64,000 nt of DNA. Origin: a bacterium. GTDB taxonomy: Bacteria; Krumholzibacteriota; Krumholzibacteriia; Krumholzibacteriales; Krumholzibacteriaceae. Each line of letters opens with the position of its first letter. The stretch's first letter is position 1. Of this stretch, positions 34,197 through 43,386 are shown piece by piece. The stretch covers positions 1,077,231 through 1,141,230 of the forward strand of contig CP070727.1 in NCBI GenBank assembly GCA_020350885.1. The letters are read 5' to 3'. Under the pieces are notes generated by a model, which did no database searches, was not told where the DNA came from, and saw nothing but the letters and a program-made list of their open reading frames with translations. The position numbers and the translations under genes are program-made.

Positions 34197-35152
34197 CTCT
34201 GACTGCCGTTATCGACTCCTCTTGGTCGGCTGCCCCAATATATTTCCAACCAAATTTCGGTAAGCAGATTCCTCTGCACCGATGGATCCATACTGCATGT
34301 ATCCTCATTGCCGTCCATCTCTACAGCAATCACTACTAAATCGGATGTTATGTCTATCGACTTTGCCCATGCACTGATGTAGGGAAATCCGATCTGGGGC
34401 ACTTCGAATACCGGTGACCATCGGTTCAGCCGGTAGTCCGCTGCATGAAATTTCTTGATGGTACCGGGCTTTGTCTTCATAACAGCGTTCGTGACTACGA
34501 TGATCTTGTCGTGATCTTCCAGGTATGACAGGATTTCTTTTCCCATCACTTCATGGTTTCCATATTCGATGGTAATAGGTACGTTGGCTCTCTTGAATGA
34601 TTCACGGACTGCCGTAAAAAATGCGGAATCCGTTCGGAATACGCCTCCCAGTCCGATGATGGCAACCATTTCGCGCTTTTGGTTTATCATCTGGATGCTG
34701 CGTCCCTGTCCGGAGGGAATCGTCGAGGATCTCTTTGTTACATCCGGCGCGGGGGAAGGTGCCGCCACCGGTTTGACAGGTTTCTGCTGTGCGAGTGCCC
34801 TCTGAACCGTCGAAGCGAGCTCGTTCGGGGTGAAAGGCTTGGATACATAATCGAAAACTCCCAGTTTTAATGCCTCAACGGCAGTTTCGACCGAGGCAAA
34901 ACCGGTGATTATGATTACTATGATCTCGGGATTTGTTTGTTTGATTCGGCGGAGAACCTCCATACCGTGCATATCAGGCATATTGAGATCGAGCAGCATG
35001 GCATCATATCTACTCGTCCCGGCCAGTAGCAGACCATCCTGGCCGGATGTGGCGCCCTCCACGGCGATCCCCGCGCGGGTCAAGATTCGATCACAGCTCC
35101 AGATGACAACCGGCTCATCGTCAATCACCAACACTTTTTGTTTGGCAGTCAT
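34163..35152 (-). CDS. Response regulator fused to a degenerate hydrogenase-maturation-protease-like (M52) domain
   Basis: I choose the ATG at 35152 after AAGGAGGTGA. The product has 329 residues. REC domain 1-120 (VLVIDDEPVVIWSCDRIL, Asp55, Lys105) is followed by a Pro/Ala-rich linker (about 121-155). Residues 162-310 read as an M52-type fold: VAIIGLGGVFRTDSAFF, KIIVVTNAVMKTKPGTIKKF, VPQIGFPYISAWAK and LVVIAVEM line up with the true protease encoded at 24683. The metal positions differ: Ser176 for Asp16, Asn222 for Asp60, and Gln for His89. It is therefore unlikely to cleave but could bind hydrogenase or nickel. Being in the same strand run as hdr-mvh makes a hydrogenase-sensing role attractive, but this is inference. 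Confidence 0.72.
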   Translation of the reverse strand: MTAKQKVLVIDDEPVVIWSCDRILTRAGIAVEGATSGQDGLLLAGTSRYDAMLLDLNMPDMHGMEVLRRIKQTNPEIIVIIITGFASVETAVEALKLGVFDYVSKPFTPNELASTVQRALAQQKPVKPVAAPSPAPDVTKRSSTIPSGQGRSIQMINQKREMVAIIGLGGVFRTDSAFFTAVRESFKRANVPITIEYGNHEVMGKEILSYLEDHDKIIVVTNAVMKTKPGTIKKFHAADYRLNRWSPVFEVPQIGFPYISAWAKSIDITSDLVVIAVEMDGNEDTCSMDPSVQRNLLTEIWLEIYWGSRPRGVDNGSQRCTKWQSRQPY

Positions 35153-35227
35153 GAGGTTCACCTCCTTACTATCTGGAGATGCGCTGTATCCATTTGTAAT
35201 ACCTAACAAGATATGTACCTCGGATCC

Positions 35228-35241
35228 TTCCCGTTCGGGAA
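35228..35241. promoter_or_regulatory. Inverted repeat TTCCCG-TT-CGGGAA
   Basis: Perfect 6-base arms with a 2-base spacer, 75 bases upstream of the start of the REC-M52-like gene and on its promoter side. It may be an operator. No recognisable -10/-35 or sigma-54 promoter was found in 35153-35340. Confidence 0.35.
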
Positions 35242-35360
35242 CGTTATGCAGGCCTATTTAATCCGTTGAAATGTGAAGAGTTAGCTAATAAGGTGTGCAC
35301 CTTTCCTTTGCGTTTGCCGAAAACGGGTGTATATAATTTTTATACAGTGATTGAGATGTG

Positions 35361-35390
35361 AAAAATATACCCTTTTCGGTATATATTTTT
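35361..35390. terminator. Intrinsic terminator after the NtrC-type regulator gene
   Basis: On the minus strand a stem with core TATACC/GGTATA and flanking A- and T-runs ends in TTTTT. It lies about 110 bases beyond the stop at 35500 and could work in both directions. It separates the kinase/NtrC operon from the receiver-hdr-mvh operon. The remaining bases of 35153-35499 hold no gene. Confidence 0.65.
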
Positions 35391-35499
35391 CAATAGTTTG
35401 ATAAATAAGCAGTTAGAATAAGCTGCACAAAAGGGAGGGGAAAACTCTATTATTAGGGCGCTGTATAGAAAAACAATACAGTGTATATATTATCTATAC

Positions 35500-36924
35500 T
35501 CATTGCTCACGTTGTCTCTGTTTTATCCCGTATTTTTTCATGAGTGCATGGAGGTTAGTTCGCTGCATTCCTATCTCGCGTGCCGCCTGTGAGACATTCC
35601 AATTAGTTCTTGCGAGAGCATCGAGGATGAAGGTCCGCTCAATCTGGTCTATGGCCTTCTTCCGGGCGATCTTTTTCGCTCGCTTGAGCTCCTCGAGGGT
35701 GCGCGGTAATCCTTGAAGATTCTTCTCTTGTCCCAGGACTGCATCCACATCATCTTTCGTGATTGAGGGAGAATCGGTCATAACTACAACCCGTTCCATT
35801 ACATTCCGGAGCTCCCTTACATTTCCCGGCCACGTGTGTTCCCGCAGTCGATCTAGGGCCCCGGGGCTGATGGTTTTGATTTCCTTTCTGTACTGATCCT
35901 TGAACTGGTGAAGGAAGTGCCAGGTGAGCAGGCTGATATCCTCCGGCCTGTTCCTCAGCGCGGGAAGGATGATCGGAATCACGTTCAAACGGTAAAACAG
36001 GTCCTCGCGAAATTCATCATCGGCAACCATTTCTCCCAGATCCCGGTTGGTAGCAGCAATCAACCTGAAATTGACCTTTTTCGATACCTCTCCTCCGACC
36101 GGTTTGAATTCCATCGATTCGAGAACTCTCAATAGCTTGCCCTGAGTTTCCGGAGTGAGGTTGGCTATCTCATCCAGAAACAGGCTTCCGCCATCCGCCA
36201 TCTCGAATAGTCCCTTGTGGGTCCTATCAGCGCCGGTAAATGAGCCTTTTACGTGTCCGAAAAGCTCGCTCTCGATAAGGTTTGGTGCAAGGGTCGAGCA
36301 ATCAGCAACAATGAAAGGCCCATCCTTGCGGTCGCTGTTGAAATGGATGGTTCTGGCAGTCAATTCCTTGCCAGTTCCGCTTTCCCCGTAGATCAACACG
36401 GTTCCGGACGTGGGAGCCACTTTTTGGATCCAGTGAAAAACCTCAACCATGGCGGGGCTCTGACCGATGATATTTCCCAGGCGGCATGTATCCTTCAGCC
36501 GTTCCCGCAGGGATATATTTTCGACCATCAAGCTCTGTTTTTCCAACACACGTTGAACCGCTAGTACCAGCTCGTCCGGATCAAAGGGCTTGGGCACGTA
36601 GTCGGATGCACCCTCTTTCATGGCCTCAACGGCAGTCTCGACCGTCGAGTAGCCGGTAATCATGATCACGCTGGTTTCCGGCAGGGATTTTCGGATCTTG
36701 CGGAGAATTTGCATGCCATCCAGATCCGGCATCTTGAGATCGACAATAGCTAGATTGAACGATCCTTCGGTGATCTTTTTCAGCCCCTCTTGAGGATTTG
36801 ATGTCGTTTCAACCTGGTAACCGAGCCTGGTCAGTATACGGTGGCAGCTCTTGAGGATGACCGGTTCATCGTCGATCACTATGATCCTTATCTCTATGGC
36901 ATCTGTATCAGGTCGGGTATTCAT
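35500..36924 (-). CDS. NtrC-family sigma-54-dependent response regulator
   Basis: 474 residues. Order: REC domain (IIVIDDEPVILKSCHRIL, LAIVDLKMPDLDG, YVPKPFDPDEL), AAA+ domain with Walker A GESGTGKE, GSFTGA as the sigma-54 contact loop (Ser in place of the usual Ala), Walker B GGSLFLDEI, then a Fis-type helix-turn-helix (ALARTNWNVSQAAREIGMQRTNL). It activates transcription from -24/-12 promoters when phosphorylated. ATGA overlap with the upstream sensor kinase gene marks them as a pair. Targets are unknown; no sigma-54 site was found right next to it. Confidence 0.92.
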   Translation of the reverse strand: MNTRPDTDAIEIRIIVIDDEPVILKSCHRILTRLGYQVETTSNPQEGLKKITEGSFNLAIVDLKMPDLDGMQILRKIRKSLPETSVIMITGYSTVETAVEAMKEGASDYVPKPFDPDELVLAVQRVLEKQSLMVENISLRERLKDTCRLGNIIGQSPAMVEVFHWIQKVAPTSGTVLIYGESGTGKELTARTIHFNSDRKDGPFIVADCSTLAPNLIESELFGHVKGSFTGADRTHKGLFEMADGGSLFLDEIANLTPETQGKLLRVLESMEFKPVGGEVSKKVNFRLIAATNRDLGEMVADDEFREDLFYRLNVIPIILPALRNRPEDISLLTWHFLHQFKDQYRKEIKTISPGALDRLREHTWPGNVRELRNVMERVVVMTDSPSITKDDVDAVLGQEKNLQGLPRTLEELKRAKKIARKKAIDQIERTFILDALARTNWNVSQAAREIGMQRTNLHALMKKYGIKQRQREQ

Positions 36925-38906
36925 GTACTCGATTCCTCCCGTGCAATTGGGAGGTTAACCTCAAAGGTTGATCCCTCTCCTATCTGGCTGGTAACCGTGA
37001 TACTCCCCCTGTGCTTTTGTATGATTCCATAACTGACAGCGAGCCCCAGGCCAGTGCCTTCGCCACGTTCCTTTTTAGTAAAGAACGGATCAAAGATTCT
37101 TTCTATGTCTTCTTTCGCGATACCGGTGCCGGTGTCCTTGACACTGATCTTTATAAAGTGCCGATCAGCACCGTAGTTGGTTGAAATAGTGAGAGTGCCA
37201 CCATCTGGCATGGCCTCCGCCGCATTTAAAACAAGATTCATGATGACCTGCTGAATCTGATCGGGATCCACCGGCACTTCGGGGAGATCTGTGTTGAACC
37301 GTTCTGCTATTGTGATGTTTTGGAAGAGACTTTGATTCCGTATGATACCTAGTACTTTCTCGATAACCTCGTTAATATTGGCCAGACAGATTTCCGGTGT
37401 GGTCTCACGTGCAAAATCGAGAAGGTTCTTGACGATTTCACGGCAGCGCAACGTTTCGTCCGCGATGACTTTCAGATCCTCTTTTGCGCGAGGTGGAATT
37501 GCATCGTCCTCTAAGAGGAGCTTGCTGAATGTCAGTACACCAACAAGTGGATTGTTGATCTCGTGGGCGACGCCCGCTGCGAGTCGGCCAACGGATGCAA
37601 GCTTCTCCGATTCCGATAGCTGTTGCTGGGTTTGTTCCCACAGCTTTCGGTCGCGATCGAGAAGGGACTCTCCCATGGCGTTGAACGCCCGGCAGACCTG
37701 ACCGATCTCATCAGAGGAGTATGACTTGATTCGATATTCCAGTTCCCCACGGGTAAGACGTGTAGCCCCCTCGAGCAATTGCCCGATTGGTTTTAGGATG
37801 CTGCGCGACAGGAGGTATGAAATGATCAACGCTAATGCGATTGCTAAGCCTGTGAGACCCAAGAAACTCCAGAGGATCCCCCTTCGAAGTTCGTTATAGG
37901 GCTCCTCCAGGATTCCAACATACAAGATCCCGATAGCCTTTCCCATGGCATTCAGGATCGGTTCATACGCGGTTATGTACCAGTTATTCACCACAAACGC
38001 CCTATCGATCCACTTTCGGCCTTTTACCAGAACCTGTTCATAGACCTCGGAAGAAACCCGTGTCCCGATCGCCCGCTCACCCTTCTCGGTGAGCACGTTG
38101 GTCGAAATGCGGGTGTCCCCTTGAAAGATGGTTGAGGTCCCGATGGGCTCACCTTTGTGGACCTCTCCCCGATACACGATGTTTTTTATTTCATCGACAA
38201 TGTCATACTTTCGATTGAGCAACACACCTCCATAGAGAACCCCTATCGGCTTGTCTGCTTCATTGTAGAGTGGAACTGCACTCATGATAACCATGCCGGA
38301 AGCCGACTCCGTGTAATCGATGGGCCGGGCTCTTGGTGTTGGGACGATTTGAATCATCGCCCTTTCGGCCAGATGTTGTCCCTCTTGGCGAAGCTTATCC
38401 TGTGACATGATGTATGTAGAACTGACCGGGATCCCGGTTTCCCAAGCTTTCGCGACGATAACATTGGATTTCTGAGAATCTCTCGAGATTCCGGAATCGG
38501 CACAGCGGAACACCACCCTCAAACTGTCATCTGTAATGTTGAGAAAGTCCAAACCGTATTTTTTGTATATCCCCGTCATTGTCCGCTGCAACAGATCCAT
38601 ATCACCAATCGCTAATGAATTTGATATTGATGGCCGGATTGCCGAGAACTCAAGAACGATTTGGATTTCACGTAAGTGGCCGTTATATATTTCACGGGCC
38701 GTATTCAGATCCAGGCGGACTTTGTTTTGAGCCTGCTTGATAATTCCGTTGTTGATAAAGTATACACCGATGGTGGTGGCCGTCAGGCCGGAGATGAGTA
38801 CAACAAGCGTAAGGCCTATTGAGAGTTTCGTGCGTAGTGAAATTCCCTTGAGGCGGGCCATGACACTACCCGTTTTCCGGTTTCTTGGAGACATCGATAT
38901 GTTCAC
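36921..38906 (-). CDS. Membrane sensor histidine kinase with Cache-type sensor and HAMP
   Basis: 661 residues from a GTG at 38906; a start a few codons later (MSPRN or MARLKG) is equally possible, as no clear ribosome site is seen. A first membrane segment is at about 28-50 (TKLSIGLTLVVLISGLTATT). A periplasmic Cache-like domain of about 290 residues follows (AKAWETGIPVSSTYIM, YNEADKPIGVLYGGVLLN, AIGILYVGIL). The second membrane segment is GLTGLAIALALIISYLLS, then come HAMP, the H-box AAGVAHEINNPLVGVLTFS, and HATPase motifs NLVLNAAEA, DTGTGI and GTGLGLAVSYGI. It should sense a small external ligand and phosphorylate the coupled NtrC-type regulator. Confidence 0.9.
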   Translation of the reverse strand: MNISMSPRNRKTGSVMARLKGISLRTKLSIGLTLVVLISGLTATTIGVYFINNGIIKQAQNKVRLDLNTAREIYNGHLREIQIVLEFSAIRPSISNSLAIGDMDLLQRTMTGIYKKYGLDFLNITDDSLRVVFRCADSGISRDSQKSNVIVAKAWETGIPVSSTYIMSQDKLRQEGQHLAERAMIQIVPTPRARPIDYTESASGMVIMSAVPLYNEADKPIGVLYGGVLLNRKYDIVDEIKNIVYRGEVHKGEPIGTSTIFQGDTRISTNVLTEKGERAIGTRVSSEVYEQVLVKGRKWIDRAFVVNNWYITAYEPILNAMGKAIGILYVGILEEPYNELRRGILWSFLGLTGLAIALALIISYLLSRSILKPIGQLLEGATRLTRGELEYRIKSYSSDEIGQVCRAFNAMGESLLDRDRKLWEQTQQQLSESEKLASVGRLAAGVAHEINNPLVGVLTFSKLLLEDDAIPPRAKEDLKVIADETLRCREIVKNLLDFARETTPEICLANINEVIEKVLGIIRNQSLFQNITIAERFNTDLPEVPVDPDQIQQVIMNLVLNAAEAMPDGGTLTISTNYGADRHFIKISVKDTGTGIAKEDIERIFDPFFTKKERGEGTGLGLAVSYGIIQKHRGSITVTSQIGEGSTFEVNLPIAREESST

Positions 38907-38996
38907 TCATACATACTACCACGGATGAATGCTGGCATCAACTTCATCATCCTCGGATCTATCCTTCATAGTTCTTGCATGACTTACTCTTTGCTG

Positions 38997-39008
38997 TGAC
39001 ATATGTCA
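38997..39008. promoter_or_regulatory. Perfect palindrome TGACATATGTCA upstream of the kinase/NtrC operon
   Basis: A 12-base perfect palindrome about 90 bases upstream of the kinase start. On the minus strand its first half forms a TTGACA-like -35, so a dimeric regulator binding here would compete with RNA polymerase. No -10 of quality was found. The rest of 38907-39131 holds no gene. Confidence 0.4.
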
Positions 39009-39131
39009 ATGAATATTGTATTCTTCATCAATTCAAGGATGACAAGGTGTAGTCGATTGAAGCTATCGCGTAGAGGAACGTGTATATAATAGTACACGAG
39101 AGCGTAATTACAAATTGAAGGTGATATCAAC

Positions 39132-40739
39132 TTACGCAGTTACACAAGCTGCCTGATTTAAAATCTCTTCGGCCTCCTCACAATCCAGTTCCATAATATA
39201 GGGTATGCCGCTGATTTTGGCCGCCTCGAGTGTCAGCGCGGCCAAGTCATCCCTCGATATGTGCTCGAGCGTGAATTTGCGGCTGCCGGCCATTAGCTGC
39301 CGCAGACCCTGAGCCAATCGTTCGTAATAGGTATAGAGGCCGATCGCACCGGTGGGCAGCTTCTCGAACTCCTTTTTCCCCAATTCTTTGCGCAAAGAGC
39401 TTGCCGTTACAAAGATATCGTCGATGCTGTTACCGAACCTCTCGATGTACACAGGTACCTGGTTGTCTGCAATCGTACGGCCGATCGTCTTGCCGACCAT
39501 CGCTGCTGCTATCGGTGCGCGGGCCATGCCGGCGAGCTTCGTAAACGGTGCGCACAACGCCAGTGCCTTGAAGATATGATCCTCGAAGCTGAATCCGCCA
39601 GCCAGCGCGAGGGCGGGTACATAATCTCCCCTGTCCGACAGCTTCTTCATATATCTATATAGCAGGGAGTGCAGCTCCACAGGAGGTACACCCCACTCGT
39701 TCATCATTCGCCAGGGGCTCATTCCCGTTCCACCTCCCGCGCCGTCGACCGTAAGCAGATCTATCTTGTACTTTGATGCAAACGAAACCGCTCGTGCCAG
39801 ATCGGCAGGTCTGTATGCTCCGGTCTTCAAGAATATGTACTTTGCACCTGCATTCCGCAGTTCTTCGACCCTTTTGCCGAAGGATTCTTCCGTGACCATA
39901 CCGACCCTCGAATGCCTCTCGAACTCCTTGAAGGCTCCGCGTTCGAACGCTTTGACTACATTTGGATCCGTCGGGTCAGGCAATACGACATACCCGCGTT
40001 TGTGGAGCATTTGAGCTTTTTCGAGATTCTTGATCTTGACCTCTCCGCCTATATCCTTGGCACCCTGACCCCACTTGAGCTCGACAATCTCCACTCCCAG
40101 CTTTTCGATTGCATATTCCTGGACACCGAGACGTGTATCCTCGATGTTCGCCTGGACTATGATCGCTCCATAGCCGTCCCGCTGGTTGTCGGTGAACAGC
40201 TTCACACGTTTTTTCAGATCGACCGTATCGACGACACGCCCTTTCTTGATAACCGATTCCGGATCCATGCCGGCGACGTTTTCGCCGATGGTCAGGCCGG
40301 TGCCCGCAAGGGCGGTCCCGATTGCCAATCCTTCCCAGTTATTCTTCGCAATGTTGGTCGAGCCGATGCCGGGGATGACCCATGGCAATTTAAACTTGAT
40401 TCCATTGTCGTGGCCGAGAGTAACCTCCAGATTTACAGCGGGAAAGACCGCCTTGTCACTGTCGGCCTCGACGCCGTGTGCTCCCACCGTCGTACCCATA
40501 ATGTTGAAATGTGAATAATCGACCGGGTAGCGTTTCTCCGCTGCCGATGTGATTACACCAAACTGCTGTGGGTAGATAACCTCGTGACCACGATAGGCGG
40601 ACTTGCCGATCTCACACATACCGATACAGCCATCCACACACGTGACGCACATGCCGGACTGGGGAACAATCGATTCCTCCGTACGGTTCTTTGTGAGGGT
40701 AGCCGCCGATGCATTGATTTTCGATACTGGCATTGCCAT
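39132..40739 (-). CDS. FMN-binding glutamate-synthase-domain protein (GltB2-like)
   Basis: 535 residues, with GAAGGAG before the ATG. The central region is the FMN-binding domain of glutamate synthase (VDGAGGGTGMSPWRMMNEWG, ALALAGGFSFEDHIFKALAL). There is no amidotransferase domain, so it is the archaeal/anaerobe-type stand-alone form. An N-terminal Cys group CVTCVDGCIGMC (from about residue 33) could carry an FeS cluster. Such proteins lie beside NADH-dehydrogenase-like genes in many anaerobes, where they may be oxidoreductases of unknown substrate and not glutamate synthases. Last gene of the cluster with the NuoEFG-like genes. Confidence 0.8.
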   Translation of the reverse strand: MAMPVSKINASAATLTKNRTEESIVPQSGMCVTCVDGCIGMCEIGKSAYRGHEVIYPQQFGVITSAAEKRYPVDYSHFNIMGTTVGAHGVEADSDKAVFPAVNLEVTLGHDNGIKFKLPWVIPGIGSTNIAKNNWEGLAIGTALAGTGLTIGENVAGMDPESVIKKGRVVDTVDLKKRVKLFTDNQRDGYGAIIVQANIEDTRLGVQEYAIEKLGVEIVELKWGQGAKDIGGEVKIKNLEKAQMLHKRGYVVLPDPTDPNVVKAFERGAFKEFERHSRVGMVTEESFGKRVEELRNAGAKYIFLKTGAYRPADLARAVSFASKYKIDLLTVDGAGGGTGMSPWRMMNEWGVPPVELHSLLYRYMKKLSDRGDYVPALALAGGFSFEDHIFKALALCAPFTKLAGMARAPIAAAMVGKTIGRTIADNQVPVYIERFGNSIDDIFVTASSLRKELGKKEFEKLPTGAIGLYTYYERLAQGLRQLMAGSRKFTLEHISRDDLAALTLEAAKISGIPYIMELDCEEAEEILNQAACVTA

Positions 40740-40761
40740 TGTGTTTTCTCCTTCCTATGCC

Positions 40762-41439
40762 CTAATCCTTTTCGATTTCGCAAGCAACACAAGGATCCAT
40801 GTAACACATCATGTCGTTGAAGCGATCTATTTCAACACATGGCGGGCTCAAATTGGCGCAGCCGCCACATATTGCTTTTTCAGGCTCATTGTATGTGCAT
40901 CTGAGCTGGCAGGCCGGGCATACATAGATACAACCACCGCAAAACCTGCAAACATCCGATTTGATATCGAAAGGTGTACCGATGCTCCTCTTCTCGCCGC
41001 GCCCGCGGAAACCTATTGCTTTGGCCATCATCTGTTCCTCGCACATCCGGACACACAGGCCGCAGAGGATGCAGTCCTCATGCTCCTGCCTGAAGCGCTG
41101 CTGCCGCACCTCTAACTTTGAAGCCAGATCCTGTATCGTTTTTGATTGAGGGCATGATGCCAAGAGAAGTTCTATGATCATCTTCCGCGCTCTGACAACA
41201 CGGGCGGAAGCAGTTCGTACCTTGAGACCCTCCTCGGCCGGATAGGTACAGGAAGATACGAGTTTTGACTTTTCGCCTTCTCCTATCTCGACTACGCACA
41301 GGCGGCAAGCACCATAGGGCGAAAGCCCCTCCATGTGGCACAGGGTCGGAATCGGAAATCCAAGATATTGAGCGGCTTCGAGCAGGGTCGAACCCTCTTC
41401 GACCGATACATCCAGCCCGTTGATAGTGAGATTGATCAT
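40762..41439 (-). CDS. NuoG/HoxU-like 2Fe-2S and 4Fe-4S electron-transfer subunit
   Basis: I choose the ATG at 41439 (MINLTINGLDVSVEEGSTLL), 31 bases past the stop of the NuoF-like gene; the longer frame would lie inside that gene. It yields 225 residues. A plant-type 2Fe-2S domain is visible (PTLCHMEGLSPYGACRLCVVE, SSCTYPAEEG), followed by CILCGLCVRMCEEQ and, near the end, CRFCGGCIYVCPACQLRC and ICGGCANLSPPC. It ends before any molybdopterin-like domain, as in HoxU and HndD-type small forms. Together with the NuoF-like and NuoE-like proteins it forms a diaphorase module. Confidence 0.82.
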   Translation of the reverse strand: MINLTINGLDVSVEEGSTLLEAAQYLGFPIPTLCHMEGLSPYGACRLCVVEIGEGEKSKLVSSCTYPAEEGLKVRTASARVVRARKMIIELLLASCPQSKTIQDLASKLEVRQQRFRQEHEDCILCGLCVRMCEEQMMAKAIGFRGRGEKRSIGTPFDIKSDVCRFCGGCIYVCPACQLRCTYNEPEKAICGGCANLSPPCVEIDRFNDMMCYMDPCVACEIEKD

Positions 41440-41470
41440 TGCACAAGCTCCCTGTTCCGTTCCATAAGGG

Positions 41471-43321
41471 CTATAGTACTTCCACGGCATCGAATTTACA
41501 TACGCTCCAGCAGGCACCGCACTGTGTACACTTGCTTTGATCGATACTATGACGTTCTTTCTTCTTTCCACTGATCGCTTCCTCGGGGCATGCACGGAGA
41601 CAGGCGGTACAGCCGTTGCACTTCTCGGTTATGGAATACGTGATTAGGCTCCTACAGACGCCGGCAGGGCATTTACCTTTCTCGACGTGTTGTTCGTACT
41701 CATCCCGGAAGTAGTGCAGGGTCGAAAGCACCGGATTCGGCGCTGTCTGTCCCAGCTGGCACATTGTTGTATCCTTGACCGAGTTTGCCAGCTCCTCGAG
41801 AAGCTCCAGCCCCTCGAGGGAGCCTTCTCCGTTTGATACGTCGTCGAGGATTTCATACATTCGCTGCGTACCTTTTCGGCACGTAAAGCATTTTCCACAG
41901 GACTCTTCCTTGAGAAAATTCATGAAGTACTTCGCCACATCCACCATGCACGTATGCTCATCCATTACGATCATACCGCCGGAACCCATGATCGAACCTG
42001 CTTCTGCAAGACTGTCATAGTCGATGGTTAGGTCGAACTTATCGGAGGGAATACACCCGCCGGAAGGCCCGCCGGTCTGAACGGCCTTTATCTTTGCCTT
42101 TCCGACTGGACCGCCGCCGATATCATAAATAATTTCCCCGATTGTTATGCCCATGGGAACTTCGACCCGGCCGGTGTTTTTAATTTTTCCGACGAGGCTA
42201 AATATCTTGGTGCCGGAGTTGTTTTTCGTACCTATACTACGGAAGCTCTCGGCTCCATTTCTGATTATTACCGGTATGTTCGCCCAAGTTTCCACATTAT
42301 TGATCGCCGTAGGGTTCCCGTTAATTCCCGCCTGAGTCGGGAAGGGCGGCCGCTGGCGGGGTTCACCCATTTTACCCTCGATAGATTTGATGAGAGCAGT
42401 TTCTTCGCCGCACACGAATGCTCCGGCACCTTTTACGAGCTTTATGTCGAACGAAAGACCTGTTCCCAAAATATTTTCACCGAGCAGTCCCAAGTCCCTC
42501 GCCTGACGAAGGGCTATCAATAGATGTTTGATGGCAAGCGGATACTCATTTCGAACGTATATGATACCTTCCGTGGCTCCGGTAGCGTATGCACCTATGA
42601 TCATACCTTCTATGATGGAGTGTGGATTTCCTTCGAGTATACTGCGATCCATATACGCGCCCGGGTCGCCCTCATCGGCATTGCAGACGAGATATTTTCC
42701 GTTACGGCTTGGTTGATCAGCCAGAAATTGCCATTTCAATCCGGTCGGGAATCCGGCGCCGCCGCGTCCTCTCAGGTTCGACGCTTTGATCTCTGCGATA
42801 ATCCGAGAGGATTTGCCGATTCCGAACACTTTCATCAGCGCAGAGTATCCATCATTTTCGATGTAATTGAATATGCGGATAGGATCTATTTTCTCATTGG
42901 CGGAAAGAATTGTCCTAACCTGCTTTTTATAAAAGGGAAGATCGCTTTGTTTCTCGACCGGCTCGCTGGTAACGGGCTCTTTGAACAGCAAGCTGTCAAT
43001 CGTAATGCCTTTCACCGCGGCATCGATGATCTCCGGTATATCGTCGATACCAACATTAGGGTAAAAGGTACCACGTGGTTCTACAAGCACCGAAGGTTCC
43101 ATTTCGCAGTATCCATGGCAGCCGGTAACGCGAAGATGCAACCTCTCCGTCAATCCTCTGGTAAGAATCTCCCGTTTGGCGATACGAATAAGGTCATTTG
43201 CGCCGCTTGCCTGTCCACATGTACCCGCCGTAATGACAACTGTCGGGATCTCTGGTTTGGCGCTCGAGATCAATCGATCATGTAAGGCGTTCAAGTCGAA
43301 AATCGTATTCAGCTTTATCAT
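41471..43321 (-). CDS. NuoF/HydB-like NADH-binding flavoprotein subunit
   Basis: 616 residues, with AAAGG before the ATG. An N-terminal thioredoxin-like 2Fe-2S domain (VITAGTCGQASGAND, TGCHGYCEMEPSVLVEP) is followed by the NADH/FMN core (LRGRGGAGFPTGLKW, NADEGDPGAYMDRSILEGNPH), the cluster motif SCGKCFTCRKGTQRM, and a C-terminal ferredoxin pair (CNGCTACLRACPEEAI, CTQCGACWSVCKFDAV). This is the layout of electron-bifurcating diaphorase subunits (HydB, HndC). It exchanges electrons between NAD(H) and ferredoxin or a partner. The gene follows the NuoE-like gene. Confidence 0.9.
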   Translation of the reverse strand: MIKLNTIFDLNALHDRLISSAKPEIPTVVITAGTCGQASGANDLIRIAKREILTRGLTERLHLRVTGCHGYCEMEPSVLVEPRGTFYPNVGIDDIPEIIDAAVKGITIDSLLFKEPVTSEPVEKQSDLPFYKKQVRTILSANEKIDPIRIFNYIENDGYSALMKVFGIGKSSRIIAEIKASNLRGRGGAGFPTGLKWQFLADQPSRNGKYLVCNADEGDPGAYMDRSILEGNPHSIIEGMIIGAYATGATEGIIYVRNEYPLAIKHLLIALRQARDLGLLGENILGTGLSFDIKLVKGAGAFVCGEETALIKSIEGKMGEPRQRPPFPTQAGINGNPTAINNVETWANIPVIIRNGAESFRSIGTKNNSGTKIFSLVGKIKNTGRVEVPMGITIGEIIYDIGGGPVGKAKIKAVQTGGPSGGCIPSDKFDLTIDYDSLAEAGSIMGSGGMIVMDEHTCMVDVAKYFMNFLKEESCGKCFTCRKGTQRMYEILDDVSNGEGSLEGLELLEELANSVKDTTMCQLGQTAPNPVLSTLHYFRDEYEQHVEKGKCPAGVCRSLITYSITEKCNGCTACLRACPEEAISGKKKERHSIDQSKCTQCGACWSVCKFDAVEVL

Positions 43322-43386
43322 GTGACCTTTCCAAGTCGTCTCGAAAAAAAACTACACGCTTAGGCATTGCTCGCAGCAGATTTGAT

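Noticed and set aside
40762..41595. Longer start for the NuoG/HoxU-like subunit
   Set aside because: Residues before MINLTINGLD are encoded inside the NuoF-like gene and are not ferredoxin-like.
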